Source: Sarcocystis neurona
Taxonomy: Eukaryota; Apicomplexa; Conoidasida; Eucoccidiorida; Sarcocystidae
Length of the DNA: 64,000 nucleotides
Direction: 5' to 3'
NCBI GenBank assembly: GCA_000727475.1
Contig: KL647292.1
Location: forward strand, 1,577,186 to 1,641,185
The notes below the pieces were generated by a model that saw nothing but the letters and a program-made list of their open reading frames with translations, searched no databases and was not told the origin of the DNA. How positions within the stretch are numbered: the first letter of the stretch is position 1; each line of letters starts with the position of its first letter. The position numbers and the translations under genes were made by a program. Of this stretch, positions 37,490-51,600 are shown piece by piece.

Positions 37490-40400
37490 TCGCTGTTGTG
37501 CCGGCTGCTGCTGGCAGTGGTGCAGGCAGCAGGCGCTTGTGGCGGTCGGTGCTCCAGCAGGACAGATTGCAGGCTGCCGCTCGGCTACTCGTCACGTTGG
37601 TGCTGCTCGCGCTGCTTTGGTTCTGCGTTTGTCGGGGGGTAGGAAACATCGGAGATCGATGACGCACTCAGAGTTCATGTACATGTATGTATATACACAT
37701 ATACCGGCTGCTCGTTTCCTCTGAATCATTCCACGCGTGGGGCGTAAAAGCCCGGGCACCCACGTGGGGACGTTCGGTACCGTTGGTGGCAACATCGGAA
37801 GTGAAACCGAGACACAGCCATGACCTTTCCACCACTTCTCCCCTTTTCAATGAACAGCAAGAGGATTTATAAGGTACCACTCCAGGCGCCAGAGCTTTGT
37901 GCGGACGTACATGCGGATCTACACTCTGTGTGTATACCCAAGGAGTTTTCAGTACATCTACACATGCAAAGCACTGGGTACGGGGATTACGCTTATGTGT
38001 GTAGAAACTGCACGCTACGTCCTCATTATATCCTCCTGTAGGAGAGGAGGACAAACCACCTGCCTGACCTTTCAGCGGCAAACTCTTGTATCGAAGTTAG
38101 GTAGGCACGTGAAGAGGCAAAGCAGCGTCAGCTGCATAACACACCTCACCTCCTTCCTTTTATTCACCTAACTGTCTCTGGAGATCTAAATGTTCTCTCA
38201 AAACGCACCTTTTCTTCCAGATGCATGTCTATGTAGTAAAGACACATCAACTAACGAGACAGCTAATAGCGTGCGCATAGGTGTACATCTCCACGAAAAC
38301 TCGGAAAAATTTGGATCATCGATGTGTCGGCCTCAGTCAACCAAGAGATGAGTGCCTGTCTGTTTACACGCGAGGAAAAAGACCTGAATCCTATGAAAGA
38401 CACAACTGTTTAATTCATGTCAAAAGCAGATGTACACGAATACGCAGACGTGCATAAATGACAGCGTAGGTCAGTTGTTTTTACGTAGCCTGCGATCGAT
38501 GTGGAGCATGCATGACCCTACAGACTTCTGCACGGCACAAGTGTAATGTCTACGGGTACGTGTGTCTTCTTTGAGTGAACTGATGGACAGGTGTGCGTCC
38601 GTGTCTAGAGAACCACGTGCCAGCAGTTACGTTTGTGCTCATGTATGGGTGTATGTGGGTCTGTACAGAGTACGTTTAGCCGCGCCCAGGAACGTGTGCG
38701 CGGAGTACGTAAGTAGAGGTTGTATACGTAAGCACATACGTGTGTAGCTGTGTTACGTGTGCGTGTACCCGTTGATAGAGTGTGTTTAGGCACGCTTGTA
38801 CGGACGTACACAGGAACGTCCTTTTCCTCGACTTCCTATCTGAACACTGAGTATGAAGGTTCCTGTTGATGCAAGTGTTTAACACGTCGTTGCACACTTA
38901 GAGTTCTGTCTGTGCCGCGAGATGTGAATTCTAATATTTTGCGGAATGAATGACCGCACGCCTGTCCACGTCTACATATGTGATAAAGCTACATACAGCC
39001 TGAGTCAGAATGTGTGTAACTACACAATTCTATATATGTGTACAGTTTGCATACGCATTTATATATATATATATAGAGAGAGAGACATATATGTGTATAT
39101 ATATATATGTATATGGTTATCGTTGTGGAAGCCTGATAGGCGATGTGGTGCTCTGGAACTATGTACACATACGATGGAGGCCTATGTCGTGGCCCAGGTG
39201 TGTAAACGAATATTTGATGTTTTTTGTGCGGTAAAAGGTTTAGTACAAACATCTTCACGTATTTGCATATACAGTTCTATTGTATCTGTGTCTAAAAACA
39301 TGTACCAAAATATCTACCTTTGCACGTACGTGTATGTGTACGCATCTCCCTACACATTTATATATATGTGAGTATATGTATGTATACGTAGGTAATACTT
39401 GTACCGATGCGTTTCTTCCTATTTGTCTGCGTACGTGTGGTGTGCACTTACCTGCTATTCACGCGAAGACTAACTGCGCGTCGGTGGCGTGCGTCTTGAT
39501 GAAAGCTGCCTGTCTGTGTAGTATAAATACCGGCTGTGGGCCGTTAGGACGGAAGTGTTTGCCTGAGTACCTTGTAAACAGATGCCCAGAAGTGTAATTC
39601 GTGCACATAATACCCTCAGGTTTACACTCGTGTGGAGGTGTATCTTACACGCATACATATATATATATATATATGCTTGTATACGTAAGTGGGTGATTCG
39701 TACATAGATGTACGTATATCGGACTGCATTACACACCGTAGGCATACGTGAGGTGAAACTGCTGGGCAACACTGGAACAAAGGCAACTGTTTCTCGAGGC
39801 GGTCAGTTGCTGCACGGAGACTAAATACGTAGCCAGTATTGCGCCCGACCAGCACCCGTCAAACGTACTATTTCTCCTTCGCCGTGCGATGTTCTTCTCT
39901 GTTGCACCTCAAGTCAGATGACTTCAGCCGGAAGATTTTTGCAGGACTCTCAAGCTGTGTTCATACCTACACGCATTTGGACTAGTGTGTATATACAGAT
40001 ATACAAAGGTGTTGAAATAGTTCTGAATTACGTCGTGACTCCGTAGTTCGTCGTTTCTTTTGAGTGTGCAGACCCCCGAATTCGGGGGACTGTAGTGCTG
40101 CGACGAAAACGAAATCCTCCATTATCGCGTTGAATGCTCAACATTTTAAGTGCTGTTTGCACATTGCTGACCAAAACCAAGTTGAAAAATGACGTTGCAC
40201 TGCGAAAGGCTAATGCGTTGAGGAACTTTTCCACGTTGCGGTGTGAGGAGGCTCTCCCGTATGATTTCCCCAACCGCACGCAGCGGGACGTTTCGATGGA
40301 TTATTCCATCTATTTTTACTTTGAGTGTAGACACACACAAACACGAGTCGTTACTCGTTTCCTCAACATACGGATCTGGTACGCGTAGTAAAAGGTTCGG

Positions 40401-40845
40401 AAACTATTTCCCACTATCAGTTGCGGCATCCCACATGGCACTCGACATTTTCTGTTGCCTTATTCAGGCGCGCCGCCGAGAACAATCGCTGGAGAAAAAG
40501 AATTTTCCGGTGTACCCTGTTGTCCTCGCGAGCTGTCGCCGTGTGTCAATCCCATCCACACAGACACAAGTCTATGTAGTCCATCACTGACATCAAATCT
40601 CCCCACTGCATACTCAGTTACGACAACAAGTAGACTTTTGGCCTTTATTTTGCTAAAAAACACTTTTCCCTCTGTTCTGATGCTAGCGGGTAAAAAGCGA
40701 GAGGTTCTCTCTTCTCGCTTTCCGTTTGCAGCAATAGGAGTCAGTCCTCTCCGTGAGCGGCGCGTTGTGCAAACGAAAGCTCTGTTGTGCTTCCTGACGT
40801 CTTTTTGCGTGTGAACAGATCATCACACAGTCTGCCTCCCCGTTC
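37490..40845. other. Spacer downstream of the primase gene
   Basis: No gene supported. 37490-37667 continues an open minus-strand frame (SSASSTNVTSSRAAACN) in a different frame from the poly-Gln exon and could be an upstream exon of that gene. From 37668 to 40845 there are only short open frames and (TA)n/(GA)n microsatellites (39058-39110, 39655-39675). The 3' UTR and terminator of the primase gene should lie just below 40846. Confidence 0.5.
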
Positions 40846-43800
40846 TTATGTTTCTACGCCGTCTTCTCTGCCGCGCGGTCCGCAGGACACGACGAGCGAT
40901 GAGTCCATTGCGGCATCATGTCCGTTAATGCTCGCAAAAGCCACTGCACTCTCACTGCCGTTGGGGCTCCTCGATTTGCTGCTATGTTTGATGTCTCTAC
41001 CGTTACTGCTGCTGTCTGTGCTAGCGCCGCAGCTGTTACTGTTGTTGCTGTTGCTCGTGGTGCTGGAAGCGCCTAGTTTTTTTCGGTGATGTCGACGGCT
41101 CGCTTCGTAGAAGTGATTTGGGTGATTGCCAACGCCGTCTCCTGAGTGATTTTCGACCAGCGTATACCCACAGCAGAGATATTTTGTGACGAATAAAATT
41201 AGAACTGCCGTCTGTAGAGTCACTTGACAAACAAGAAAGTGTTGTGTTGAACGAAAGGTTAAAGACAGCATGAGTAATACGACTGTAGCCTAATGAAATT
41301 CGTAAACGACTCCTTTGTGGTTTTGCATGGGAAAAAATTTACACAGGAAGGAGAAGGCCACCAAAATAACTGAGACACTCTACCGTAACAGCGTGCATAT
41401 AGGCGCAATATTGCAGGGTGCTGAGGACACCCAAAAGGCAGACGTGTGCACTTATGGTAGAACGCGAGTCACTAGACAGTACAGTTGGCTGCTCAAAACT
41501 TCACGCTGATAAAGAGTGCTACAAAAACGCCTCGACCGGGCTCACACAATAAAAAGCGATGTTGTGCGATACGTCTGCAACAAGCAAAACTCGACTCACG
41601 CTATGACTAGTTCAACAGCACAAACAGCATTCTGCTGCACGCGAACAGAGCGCCTGTTTGTGAAAAACGAGATTGCGGTGGAATGCACTGCTGAACGCCT
41701 CGCATGAAAGAGAAAACTGGCGCGGCAACAACAGAACACTTCTAAAGGGAACTACCAGCAGGTCCTGCAGATTTTAAACGGAGAGAGTGCATTCGAATTT
41801 CACTGGGACAGGCCGCGGTGGCTGGAGGGGCGAGGACAGATGGCGTAATTTAAGCACTACAGGAATCTTAAGAGGATAGTGGCTGCCACTGTAGGTACGT
41901 TTAGCAAGGGCAAGACTCAAAATACTGCCGAAGAAGCAGACAGACAAGAAAGCTTCCGGCGCAAGCTTTCCGAAGAAAAGGAAAAAATGAGACAGTGTTG
42001 TGTGGGTCACATTCAACGAACAGAAGTTGCCTCTGCCGCACCTACGGAAAAACAGGACGCGAACTTCTGCAATATACCATCAGTGCTGTGCTGGAAACTA
42101 AGAGTGGTTGACAGGTTTCAAGAGTCGGTTGTACAGCACAATTCACCTTCGCACAGCGTGTAGAAGAAAGCACTACCGAGGAGCAAAGCAGAGCTGTACA
42201 AATACAACAGGTATTTGCCTCGTCACGCACATGTTAATAAGGTCTCCTCTGTCTCTCTCTCGTGGGACGCATCCTGTAAGTACTTATTTAAACGCGCGTG
42301 TAAGGTACAAAAGCACTGTGTGCAGGAGTGCGCGCTGCGCACACACCTGTGTGCGTAGACGTATACAGAGGCTGAGCCATATGTATATTTATATTGGTCT
42401 GCACAGCACTAAAGAGCATCTGCGTTTACCGTAACAGACGCAGACAACTTTTCCCCCCTTTTTGTCTTTCGTAGGGTGCTGCTGATACGTCTGCACGTCT
42501 GTGGCGGTGCACACACGCGTGTCGTCTGACGAAGTCACCAGCTTCAGAAGATGTTCTTTCGAACCGGAAGGACGTCGCTCTGTGCCAGACATACTTCTAT
42601 GTCCATCAGGACCATCTTTTACCTGCGCCGTCTGTACACGTCCACTTGTAGTCATGTGGCTCATATTATACATATGGATGAGGAGAAGCCTCTGTACGTG
42701 TGCAAATATACTTATAATTAGTGCAGCAAAAGTGTGAATATATGTGTACACAGACAGCGACGGTGAGACAAGAAGAAAGGTCCGCGGATCCTGGTACATG
42801 AATATATTTACAACGACGTGTGTACATGGCTACATGCACGTACGTACATGTATGTGTTGAGCGATTCCTGAAGGCAGAAACATCCACAGTGCACGCATAT
42901 CAGCAAAGAGACTATTGCGAGTGTCTGTCTGAAGAAGAGTCTTCGAATGTGGAGCTCAAGCCCACCCGATCGTTTTCTTTCTTCTTACCTTCGTTGCCGG
43001 GGTGGGTCTGCACGAAGAACTCTTTGCACGCGAGCTGGAAATCCTTCGCAGCGTGGAACTTCATGATCGACGCAATTTGACTTGCTGCAGCATAAAATCG
43101 GCGCTCCAGCTTCAGAAACACTTCTACAGATCGTAAACGTACACACGTATATGTGCCTGTGGATATGCACAGAACAACTGCGCGTCCAACACTTTTCTGG
43201 GCATAACCGTCCATACGCAGACATTATTCTACTCATCCTCATCTACGAAGACAAGTGTCGTACACCATACATATTGGTGAGGGCTCCTCACCGTATATGT
43301 GATTACCTCGCTCAGCTTTGACGGGAATAAATACCCTCCAGCCACACGGATGGCTGCCACTGTGTACTAGACACAACCAGTGTGTACAAGATTGAGGAAT
43401 GTCTTGGGGCTGACGTGCACTGCGATGCAGCAGGAAAAAGATGCGTAACATTTTCTCAGTCTCTGCTGCTGCGACAGCAAGCGTAGCTCTCTCGCGCCTC
43501 CTCGGTTGAGGCGCCGCCAGTTAGTTTGCTTTCGAGAACTCCCTACCCGTTTTTCGAAGTCGATAGTGGGACAGCACCGCAATGCAGGCGGTTCCCCTTT
43601 ATCGAACAAACTTGTCGCGCTTCCATTCTGCTGTCTCAAACACTTGTTCCCTCTCGCCGAGACATATTTCTCGGTTTTACAATGCCTCCTGGAGCAGTCG
43701 TTGGTGCGTGTGAATTGCGTTTCTATCCGTCCGTCCTTTCCATATGAACTAGAGCTCCTTTTCCACTCTTCCCCTCAATCAAAATGACCTGCCTCGCTAT

Positions 43801-46249
43801 TCACGCGTGACAGGTTAATTTATAAAAGTGCAGGGGTGCCAGTATGGGTGGTTTAACACAGTGAACCGTCCTTCAATATCAAACCGAGACCACATCCCAT
43901 AGGAAGTCTGGTACATTTCTCTTCCATCTAAGAGAACTGAAATGTTTCCTACCTGCTTTCTGAGATGTATCGAGTCGCTGTACACGGTTACGGTTGGAGT
44001 AGGCGTTACATCTTCGGTGGTCTCTGTTCACCTGCACTGAATTTTCATTCGTCTACACATGTTAATACAGACGAGTGTCTATAGACCTACGCGTGAAGAG
44101 AGTGTTTGTAAATACCAAAGGGGCAGAGGAAAGATGCCGGTTTCCTGGTATATTCCTTACCAGAAAGATCGAAACTCGCAAGGAGTTTCTGTAACTGCGG
44201 TTTGTCGAAGTGTTTGAAGGGGCAACCGTGGTAGTCGCCCACGCCGGGTGTCTACACATCAATTAGCAGCAATAGGAAAAAGGTAGAAACAGGAAAACAA
44301 AAGGCACAAGCTCCACACGAACCCGCAGAAATGTTCAGGAACAGCAGAACCATAAAAAGCAAGTCATCGACCAAAGAAGCATCCTTCAGACGCAAACGCA
44401 ACGCAGCAAGCTCACGCTGTGGCAGCACGCTTAAAATATAGCGGCGAATTACCAAGTGAGGCACAGCGGCAGCAGCGAACACCACCGAAGGAAGAAAAGC
44501 GTTAACAACACAGCAGTAACGGCAGGAGTTTAGTCATAGCAGAAGACAGCTACAGCTGCTGCTAGTGCTGCTGCTGCTCCTGTCGTACACCAGCCACCTT
44601 TTAACAAGTGGAAAGTGGAAAATTCACCTCTGTCGCGGTCTTACTGTGTAAAGACGTTATACAGTGCAAGGAACGCCATGCTGAAACAAGAGTTTCCTGC
44701 TGCGCTTGGGTGTACGCACACCGCATGACGCGCCAAACCGCCAGTGCGGAAAGTATACGTCGTGCGGGAGAGGGAAGTAGAGGGGCAAAATACACGCAGA
44801 AAATGAATGCACTCCAAACAACCATACGCAAAGGAAAAAAGGTTTGTTCTCTATACGCGGACACATCGAATATGTATAAGTAGGGATTCTTGCCATTCTA
44901 GACTGCACAGACATACGTGTATACACCCGTCGCACCTAGAAACACTTCCATTTACCTGTATTCATATACGCATATATATACATATACGTATACATTCAGT
45001 TTGGTAAACACCTGGTCGTATGTATCTCTCTCTCTCTATATATATATATATGTATATACGTGTATATAGATACATACGTGGGTGGACGTGCAAGCTTAAT
45101 TGTATTTAAATACACCAAGCTCATCTGCTGCGAAGCCCTGTACTTTGTCCGCGTGTCTGTATGGTTTTCTCACTTGTAGCATGCCGGAGCCTGATATTAT
45201 TTTCGAGCAGCTAAGAGGAGGGTAGTCTGCTCGCTTTCCTTCGTGTCCGTAGATATGCCGGATTGTGTAGGCGTGTCTGCAGCACAACAGCGCAGACGCA
45301 GAGAGCACCAGCACCAGCAGGAGCAGCATCAGTGAGTGCAGCAGGAGGAAATCAGGACAGCGGAGCAGCAGCAGCAGGAGCAGGAGCAGTAGGGGTAGCA
45401 GCAGCAATTGCAGGACAGCAAAAGCAGCAGCAGGGGCAGCAGCAGGAGTTCGAAAAGCAGCAGCGGCTGTCGCAGCAGGAGTAGAAGCAGCAGCAGCAGC
45501 CCATCAAATAAGCGCGGCACGGCAGCATTTCTAAAGAAAGAAAGGACCAGCAGCGCAGCCCCCCGACAGAGAAGCAGCAGCTGCAATGTGGAAGCACAGC
45601 AGCCGCAGCGGAAACAAATCCACGGCCGCGGCGTCAACGAGGCGGCGCTGGCATACGCAGACAAGACTTGCAGCAATTTCTCTTTACGGGAGGCCCTACA
45701 TACGTACATATACACATACAGAGACACAGACATGCATGCATATACATATGTGTCCACGCACACACCCCTACATATCCACACATACATACATACACATATA
45801 CATACACACATACATAGAACATTTTCCTGCGGGAGAAGGCGGAGAGAAGGCGTATGCGTCTGCACACATGTGTGGCATTCTGCAGCAGCTGGCCGGTAGC
45901 CGCGATGAGCACAAGCGAGAGCCACGTGAGAGGGAAAGACGGGGAGAAAAGAAAGTCAGAGGAGAGCAGCAGGACCACAAAAGGGAGCAAGAAAAAGCTC
46001 GAAAAGGAAGAGTTCTCACTCTCGATCGAATTTCTGAGCGTCCTGCCACAGAGACCGATTGACGCTGAGATTCTCGTCCATGCGTAGCCCAGCGCCCTAC
46101 AAAACACACACACATACACACGCCCGTTCACTCTTCATCTTTTCTCACTGCATTCCCTTCTTTTCTCACCAGTAATAAGCTTCGCGCAAGTAGATATCCA
46201 GCCAACATATACGTATATATATACATGTGTGTCGATACGTATACGTACA

Positions 46250-46281
<32 letters not shown>

Positions 46282-48660
46282 CATATAGGTAGATATAGGT
46301 ATACATAGCTATGCATACGTAGGTGCACACAAATGTAGATATGTACATATATAATGTGTACGCATACGCACATACAAACACATCTCTCTCTCTATATATA
46401 TATACATATATATGCGCACACGTACGTAAATACAGATGTAAATATATATTTGTATGTATGTATGTATGGTACTTATAAATATGTACCTGTCTGCAGTCGG
46501 GGTAAGCGTGTGAAGATGTAGACTCGACCGTCAGAGATCACCGTTAGTTGATGTAAACAAAAGTTTCAGAGACATTGACATGCACCAGCACATACCAGTG
46601 GAAAACTAATTTCTCCGTTTCTCTTCTTCCCGGTACTTATATATATGCATACATACATGCATTCGTGTACACACAGACATGCCTACCGCACTGGTACGGA
46701 CATATGTATATACATATATCTCCGTATTTACACCAGTTCATATATAGCTACACATACACGGTTGTATCGACAATAACAAACAAATAAGTGTTGATGTGTG
46801 CACCTATACATATCTACAAAATATTCTATATAGACGTATACGAGTATACACAAATACATACATATATTCGTATCCACATTGACACGCATATATATATATA
46901 CACCGTGCTTACACTTATGTGCATAGATATATGCATACTTGTACATCCGTATTTACACTTACACACCTATATTTATATATATTGCCGTGTACGGGGAGTA
47001 GTCGACGAAGAGCGACGGAGGGAGACGCAGAAGCGAGGAAGCCGGATAGATATGGCGCCAGCCGGATAGAGCAGGCTTGGGCAAATGCATTTTCTACACA
47101 GACGGCAGTTGAGAGAAGATACTCGTCCGTACGTGGACACACATGTACACGCATGCAGTATGCATGCAGTGCTACATATACACACACATATACCTCCACA
47201 TAGATACATACACACATATGTATGTGACGCCATGTATATAACGGGACACGTTGAATAGAAAAAAAAGGGCGGCAGGCTTCTCAAGTGGGCGTGTGAAAAA
47301 ACTGGGAGGAGGAGGAGACGGGGAGACGGGGAGAGCGCAGCAAGCGTGAAAAAGCGAACGACAAAAAAAAAGAATCCAGACGGCGCCGGCACAAAACGCA
47401 GCTCCTCCCAGTCTCCAGCTGCTGTCCCTTTTTGTTCTCCTCATCGAAAAAGGACTCCCGCACAGGCAAACTCTCGCACTATCAGAGGACTCTCGCCTTC
47501 TACACATACAATTTTCCCATATCTGTACACAAGTGGATATGAAAACGTACAGACACAACCCCTTGGCTTCCACATTCACGCACACAAACAGAGACAGAAA
47601 GCGCCTTGGCAGACACTCGTTGGTCACAAAAACGCGTCTACCGAGTTTTTCTTTCTCTCTATAAAGTACGGGTATACACACATATGTTATATATTGTATA
47701 CATGTACTGCACACATACTGTATGCATACAATTATATACTACACAGCTATATATATACAGAGAGCTGTACGTGTAAACATACTTACGTAGTCTTAATATA
47801 GAAGTATGTACACATGCGTCTGTGCTCTGAAGGCAGACGTATAGGGAGGACGAAGAATGACAAATACGTGTACATACATACATGTACAGACTCTGCAGCA
47901 AACACAAGTATATACCAGTGTACACACATATACGTGCACACTATCTATCTATATATATACATATTAGTATATGTAGCGCACATATATATATATATACACG
48001 TAAATACGTGTATATATATATGTATATCTATGGTCGACCGTGTCGTTATTTGGTTGGATAGAGGATGCAGAGAGATGTAGCGCTGCAACGTGGCAACGCA
48101 AAGCCGGGATTTCTTCGAGTCTTTCCCGACCTCTCGCCTCTGTCGTGATGCGCGAAGAATTGCCCCTCTTCCTTTTACATGTCAAACGGGGCAAAACCCA
48201 CACTTGCGCAGTTTTGGAGTTGAAACTTATCAAGGACGTAAACACAGTCTTTTGTTGTGAAGGAAAGGCAGCTCAGCCCGGTGCAGGCATCCACACAGGC
48301 GCACGCAGACCGAAGAGGAAAAGGGCGCTACTACGGAGTTCCTGGGGAGACATATACGGAGATCGGCGCATCCGCATCACTTCTTTCAGTTGAAACAAAT
48401 TAACCAAACACTTTTTCCTTACGAACTGCTATCACCACCTGCATGCAAATATACGCTTATGCACAAGCCTACAGACGTATAAATTTGTATGCATGCCTAC
48501 GCATATATATCGACAATAGTACAGGTGGGGGTCCCTACACACCCATGCGGCTGCAGACAACATACGCCTCACGTACACCTCTTGTGTGGACGAATGCGTA
48601 TACAGCTACTTTTCTTTTCCTCCACAGATGCGTACACATAAGTAAAACTACATACGCAGA

Positions 48661-48691
<31 letters not shown>

Positions 48692-51600
48692 ATATATGTG
48701 TATGCGTATGGGCGTGTATGTATAGACGTTCTATTATATATGGACATAGTACTGACATATTTACAGACGCGCTTCCACGTACACACACCTGCACATGTAT
48801 TTGTCCATTCCTACGTGTATCTGCATCCATGAAATAACGTATAGATAAGAATCTGTGTGACGTAGATATATATCGACGGATATGTTTTTGGACAGACACA
48901 CAGAACTACTAGGGTGGACTCCCTCTCTCTCTTTCTGCGCGTGCAAAGCGGACGAGGACAATCTCACTTTGAAGAACAGCCACAGCTGCAGGCGACCGGA
49001 GTGACGGATATGACGCTCCTTCCTGCAATAAGACACCCAGCAGCAGCAGCGACACAGTAGGCAACAACAGTCGCAGCCGCAGGGGCACCGTTCGCATGCG
49101 GCAGCAGCGGCAGCAAAGTTAAACCACAGCACGCACGTGCAGAAGCAGCAGCAGAATTTGCTACCGAAGCAGCACCACAGCAGCAGCCCCCCGCCGCGCT
49201 AGCAACAGTCACGCAAACCTGCAGCTGCGGCAGTACTCACACGCGGCAGCCAGACCCAGAAGAAACCGCAGCAGCACTTGTGTAGCAGCACCTCCCCACA
49301 CAGCAGCAGCAGCAGGCCCCCATCCAGCAGCAGCAGCGGCACGCCCTTCAGCAGCAGCAGCAGGACACGGCGGAGGCACGAGCCGCGTGGCTGCGGCAGT
49401 CTGGACGGGGGGCAGGCCACTCCGAGAAGGAGACGGACGAGGGGGATGGAAAACGGGGCTGCAGCCATCCAGCAGCAGGACAAGCAGCAGCAAATGAAGC
49501 GGACACCGCGCAGCAGCGCACTCGTGAAGTTCCCCTGGGACGGACAGACTCTCCGGCAGCCAACAGAGTCGACAACAACAAGTCCATCTGAATAGAAACA
49601 AACGAACGCGGGACGGCGGCGGGGCGTACACTTTTAAGCGAAGACCCTGCGAAGCTCGTGAAGACAGAGAAGTGACCAGTGCGCGGAAGCCGCAGCAGCA
49701 GCAGCAGCAAATTGCTGCAGAAGCACACGTTACACAGACACCTGGCGCGCGAAGTTGTCTAGTAGGAGCTGTCACGCAGGGAAACTATACCTCATGACTA
49801 CAAACATTCGATATATTTGCGTATGTATATAGACGGAGCGTGTCTATACACGCTGTACACGCTTTTAAAGGAAAAAGAAGCGAGCTAGCTATAGATAGCT
49901 AGATAACAGCAAAGATGTACATACACACGGATATCTCTCTGTGTCTGTCTGTGTCTACACCTACGCCCTGCAGCCACAAACATATTGTAGATATGTAGAC
50001 GTACAGGGTATCAAACTCTATGGGTAAGCACATCCAGATAAATAGAAAGCTCTACACACACATGCGTATAAATAGATAAGAAACTACATACGTCTACGTA
50101 TATAGATAAGATATTGTAGACGCCTACATATATATATATATATATAAGTACAGACACGAAGTTCTCTACGCCTACATATATAGGTAAGAATCTCTAATCG
50201 TACACACATATATATGTATATGTGTACAGATAAGAAATTCTCTACGTCTATATTTACATAGAGTAAATTCCATACATACACGTAGATTATACATATATAT
50301 ACATACACGAAATTCTATACGTATATATATATATATGTACACGTAGTCTAGATAGAGAGGGTATGGATGAACACGTGTCAAGGGTGCGACGGCACACGTC
50401 CAGGGAGACACAGAGAAAGACAGAGAGAAAAGCATAAAGAGGGGAAAACGGAGAAAAGAAGAGAATAGGAGAATGACAGAGAAAAGAGGAGAAAGAGGGA
50501 GAAAAGGGGACAGAAAGGAAGAAAGTGAGGAAGACAGAGAGAAGAAGAAGAGGCGAAAAAGAAGACGAAGAGGCGAAGAAGAGGAAGTCAGCGAGAGAAG
50601 CCGATACGGCACACAGACGGCATGCATATACCTGCCTCGGTGACACAACACAGAGACAGCCATAACTCATATATACATAGATGTGTAGATAAAGAAAAAG
50701 AGCGAGAAAAAGAGCGAGAAAGAGAGGGAGAAAAGGAGGAGAAATGGAGAAACCGAGAGAGGAAAAGAAAAGAAAAGAAGTCAGAGAGGAACAGGTGAAG
50801 GACACGCATCCGTACCTGTGTATACGCTACAACATGTAGACCAAGCAGATTCCATAGACACATACATATACGTACATATTTGTCTGTACACATACATATA
50901 CACATATACGTATACATATACATGTATATATGTATATGAGAGCGACGCGTATATATGGGGGGCAAAACGTGCAACGCCTACGTTGTCGGTGAGGAAGGAT
51001 TAGTACGCGGAGTTGCGACTTTGCGGGGGGAGGGGAGCGGGAAGAAGGACGGCCCTTCGTGAAGCGTTTTTGTGAGAGAAGACAGGAGGACGAGACACGG
51101 AGAAAGGCACAGAGGGAAAAGGAAAGAAAAAGAAAAGAAGATTCACTCACAAGTAGGCGCCAAACAGCCGGCGCATGCACGGGGGAAATGACGTCCTCCA
51201 CACCTGTAACAACAAAAAACAGCAGATCAGTAGCAGCAGCAACAGAGCAATAGCAGCAGCGGAACAATCGCAGCAGCAGAGCAGTAGCAGAGCGATAGCA
51301 GCAGCAGAGCAACAGCAGCAGCAGAGCAACAGCAGCAGCAGACCAGCAGCAGTGTCCAGGTGTGGCGGAGGGGAGCGGGACGTTGAGACGCGGAGACGCG
51401 AAGGCGACGGGACTCCACAAGCAAGAAAGAGAGGGGAAGAAAGACAGAGGCACTCCCGCTTCTCATCTTCATACGAAAGTCGACCGCATCACCAACACAG
51501 AGCACCAGCAGCCACACCAACAGCAGCCACGCCTACAACCGGGGCCTTTAAATCTGGGTGCTGCTGTGAATCCTGAGGCTCGAATCACTGCAGCTGTTGC

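Larger units (their letters stand above)
40846..51203 (-). other. PRI2 C-terminal 4Fe-4S domain (exons 9-15 of the visible set)
   Basis: All four cluster cysteines expected of the family are present, each on its own exon: FPPC at 51177-51179, LSC at 45207-45209, HGC at 44222-44224 and LAC at 43026-43028. The seven exons from 51203 to 40846 join with no phase conflict. Primer-template contact residues around RHIYGHEGKRADY are kept. The domain is therefore intact and predicted to be functional. Confidence 0.92.

Noticed and set aside
40028..40388. Overlapping frames on both strands that look somewhat like reverse-transcriptase fragments
   Set aside because: No catalytic motif (such as YxDD) and no terminal repeats, so a retroelement cannot be supported.
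45854..46087. Plus-strand frame starting MSTSESHVRG and ending LVHA
   Set aside because: It overlaps antisense a well-supported primase exon (46096-46020), so it is a shadow frame.
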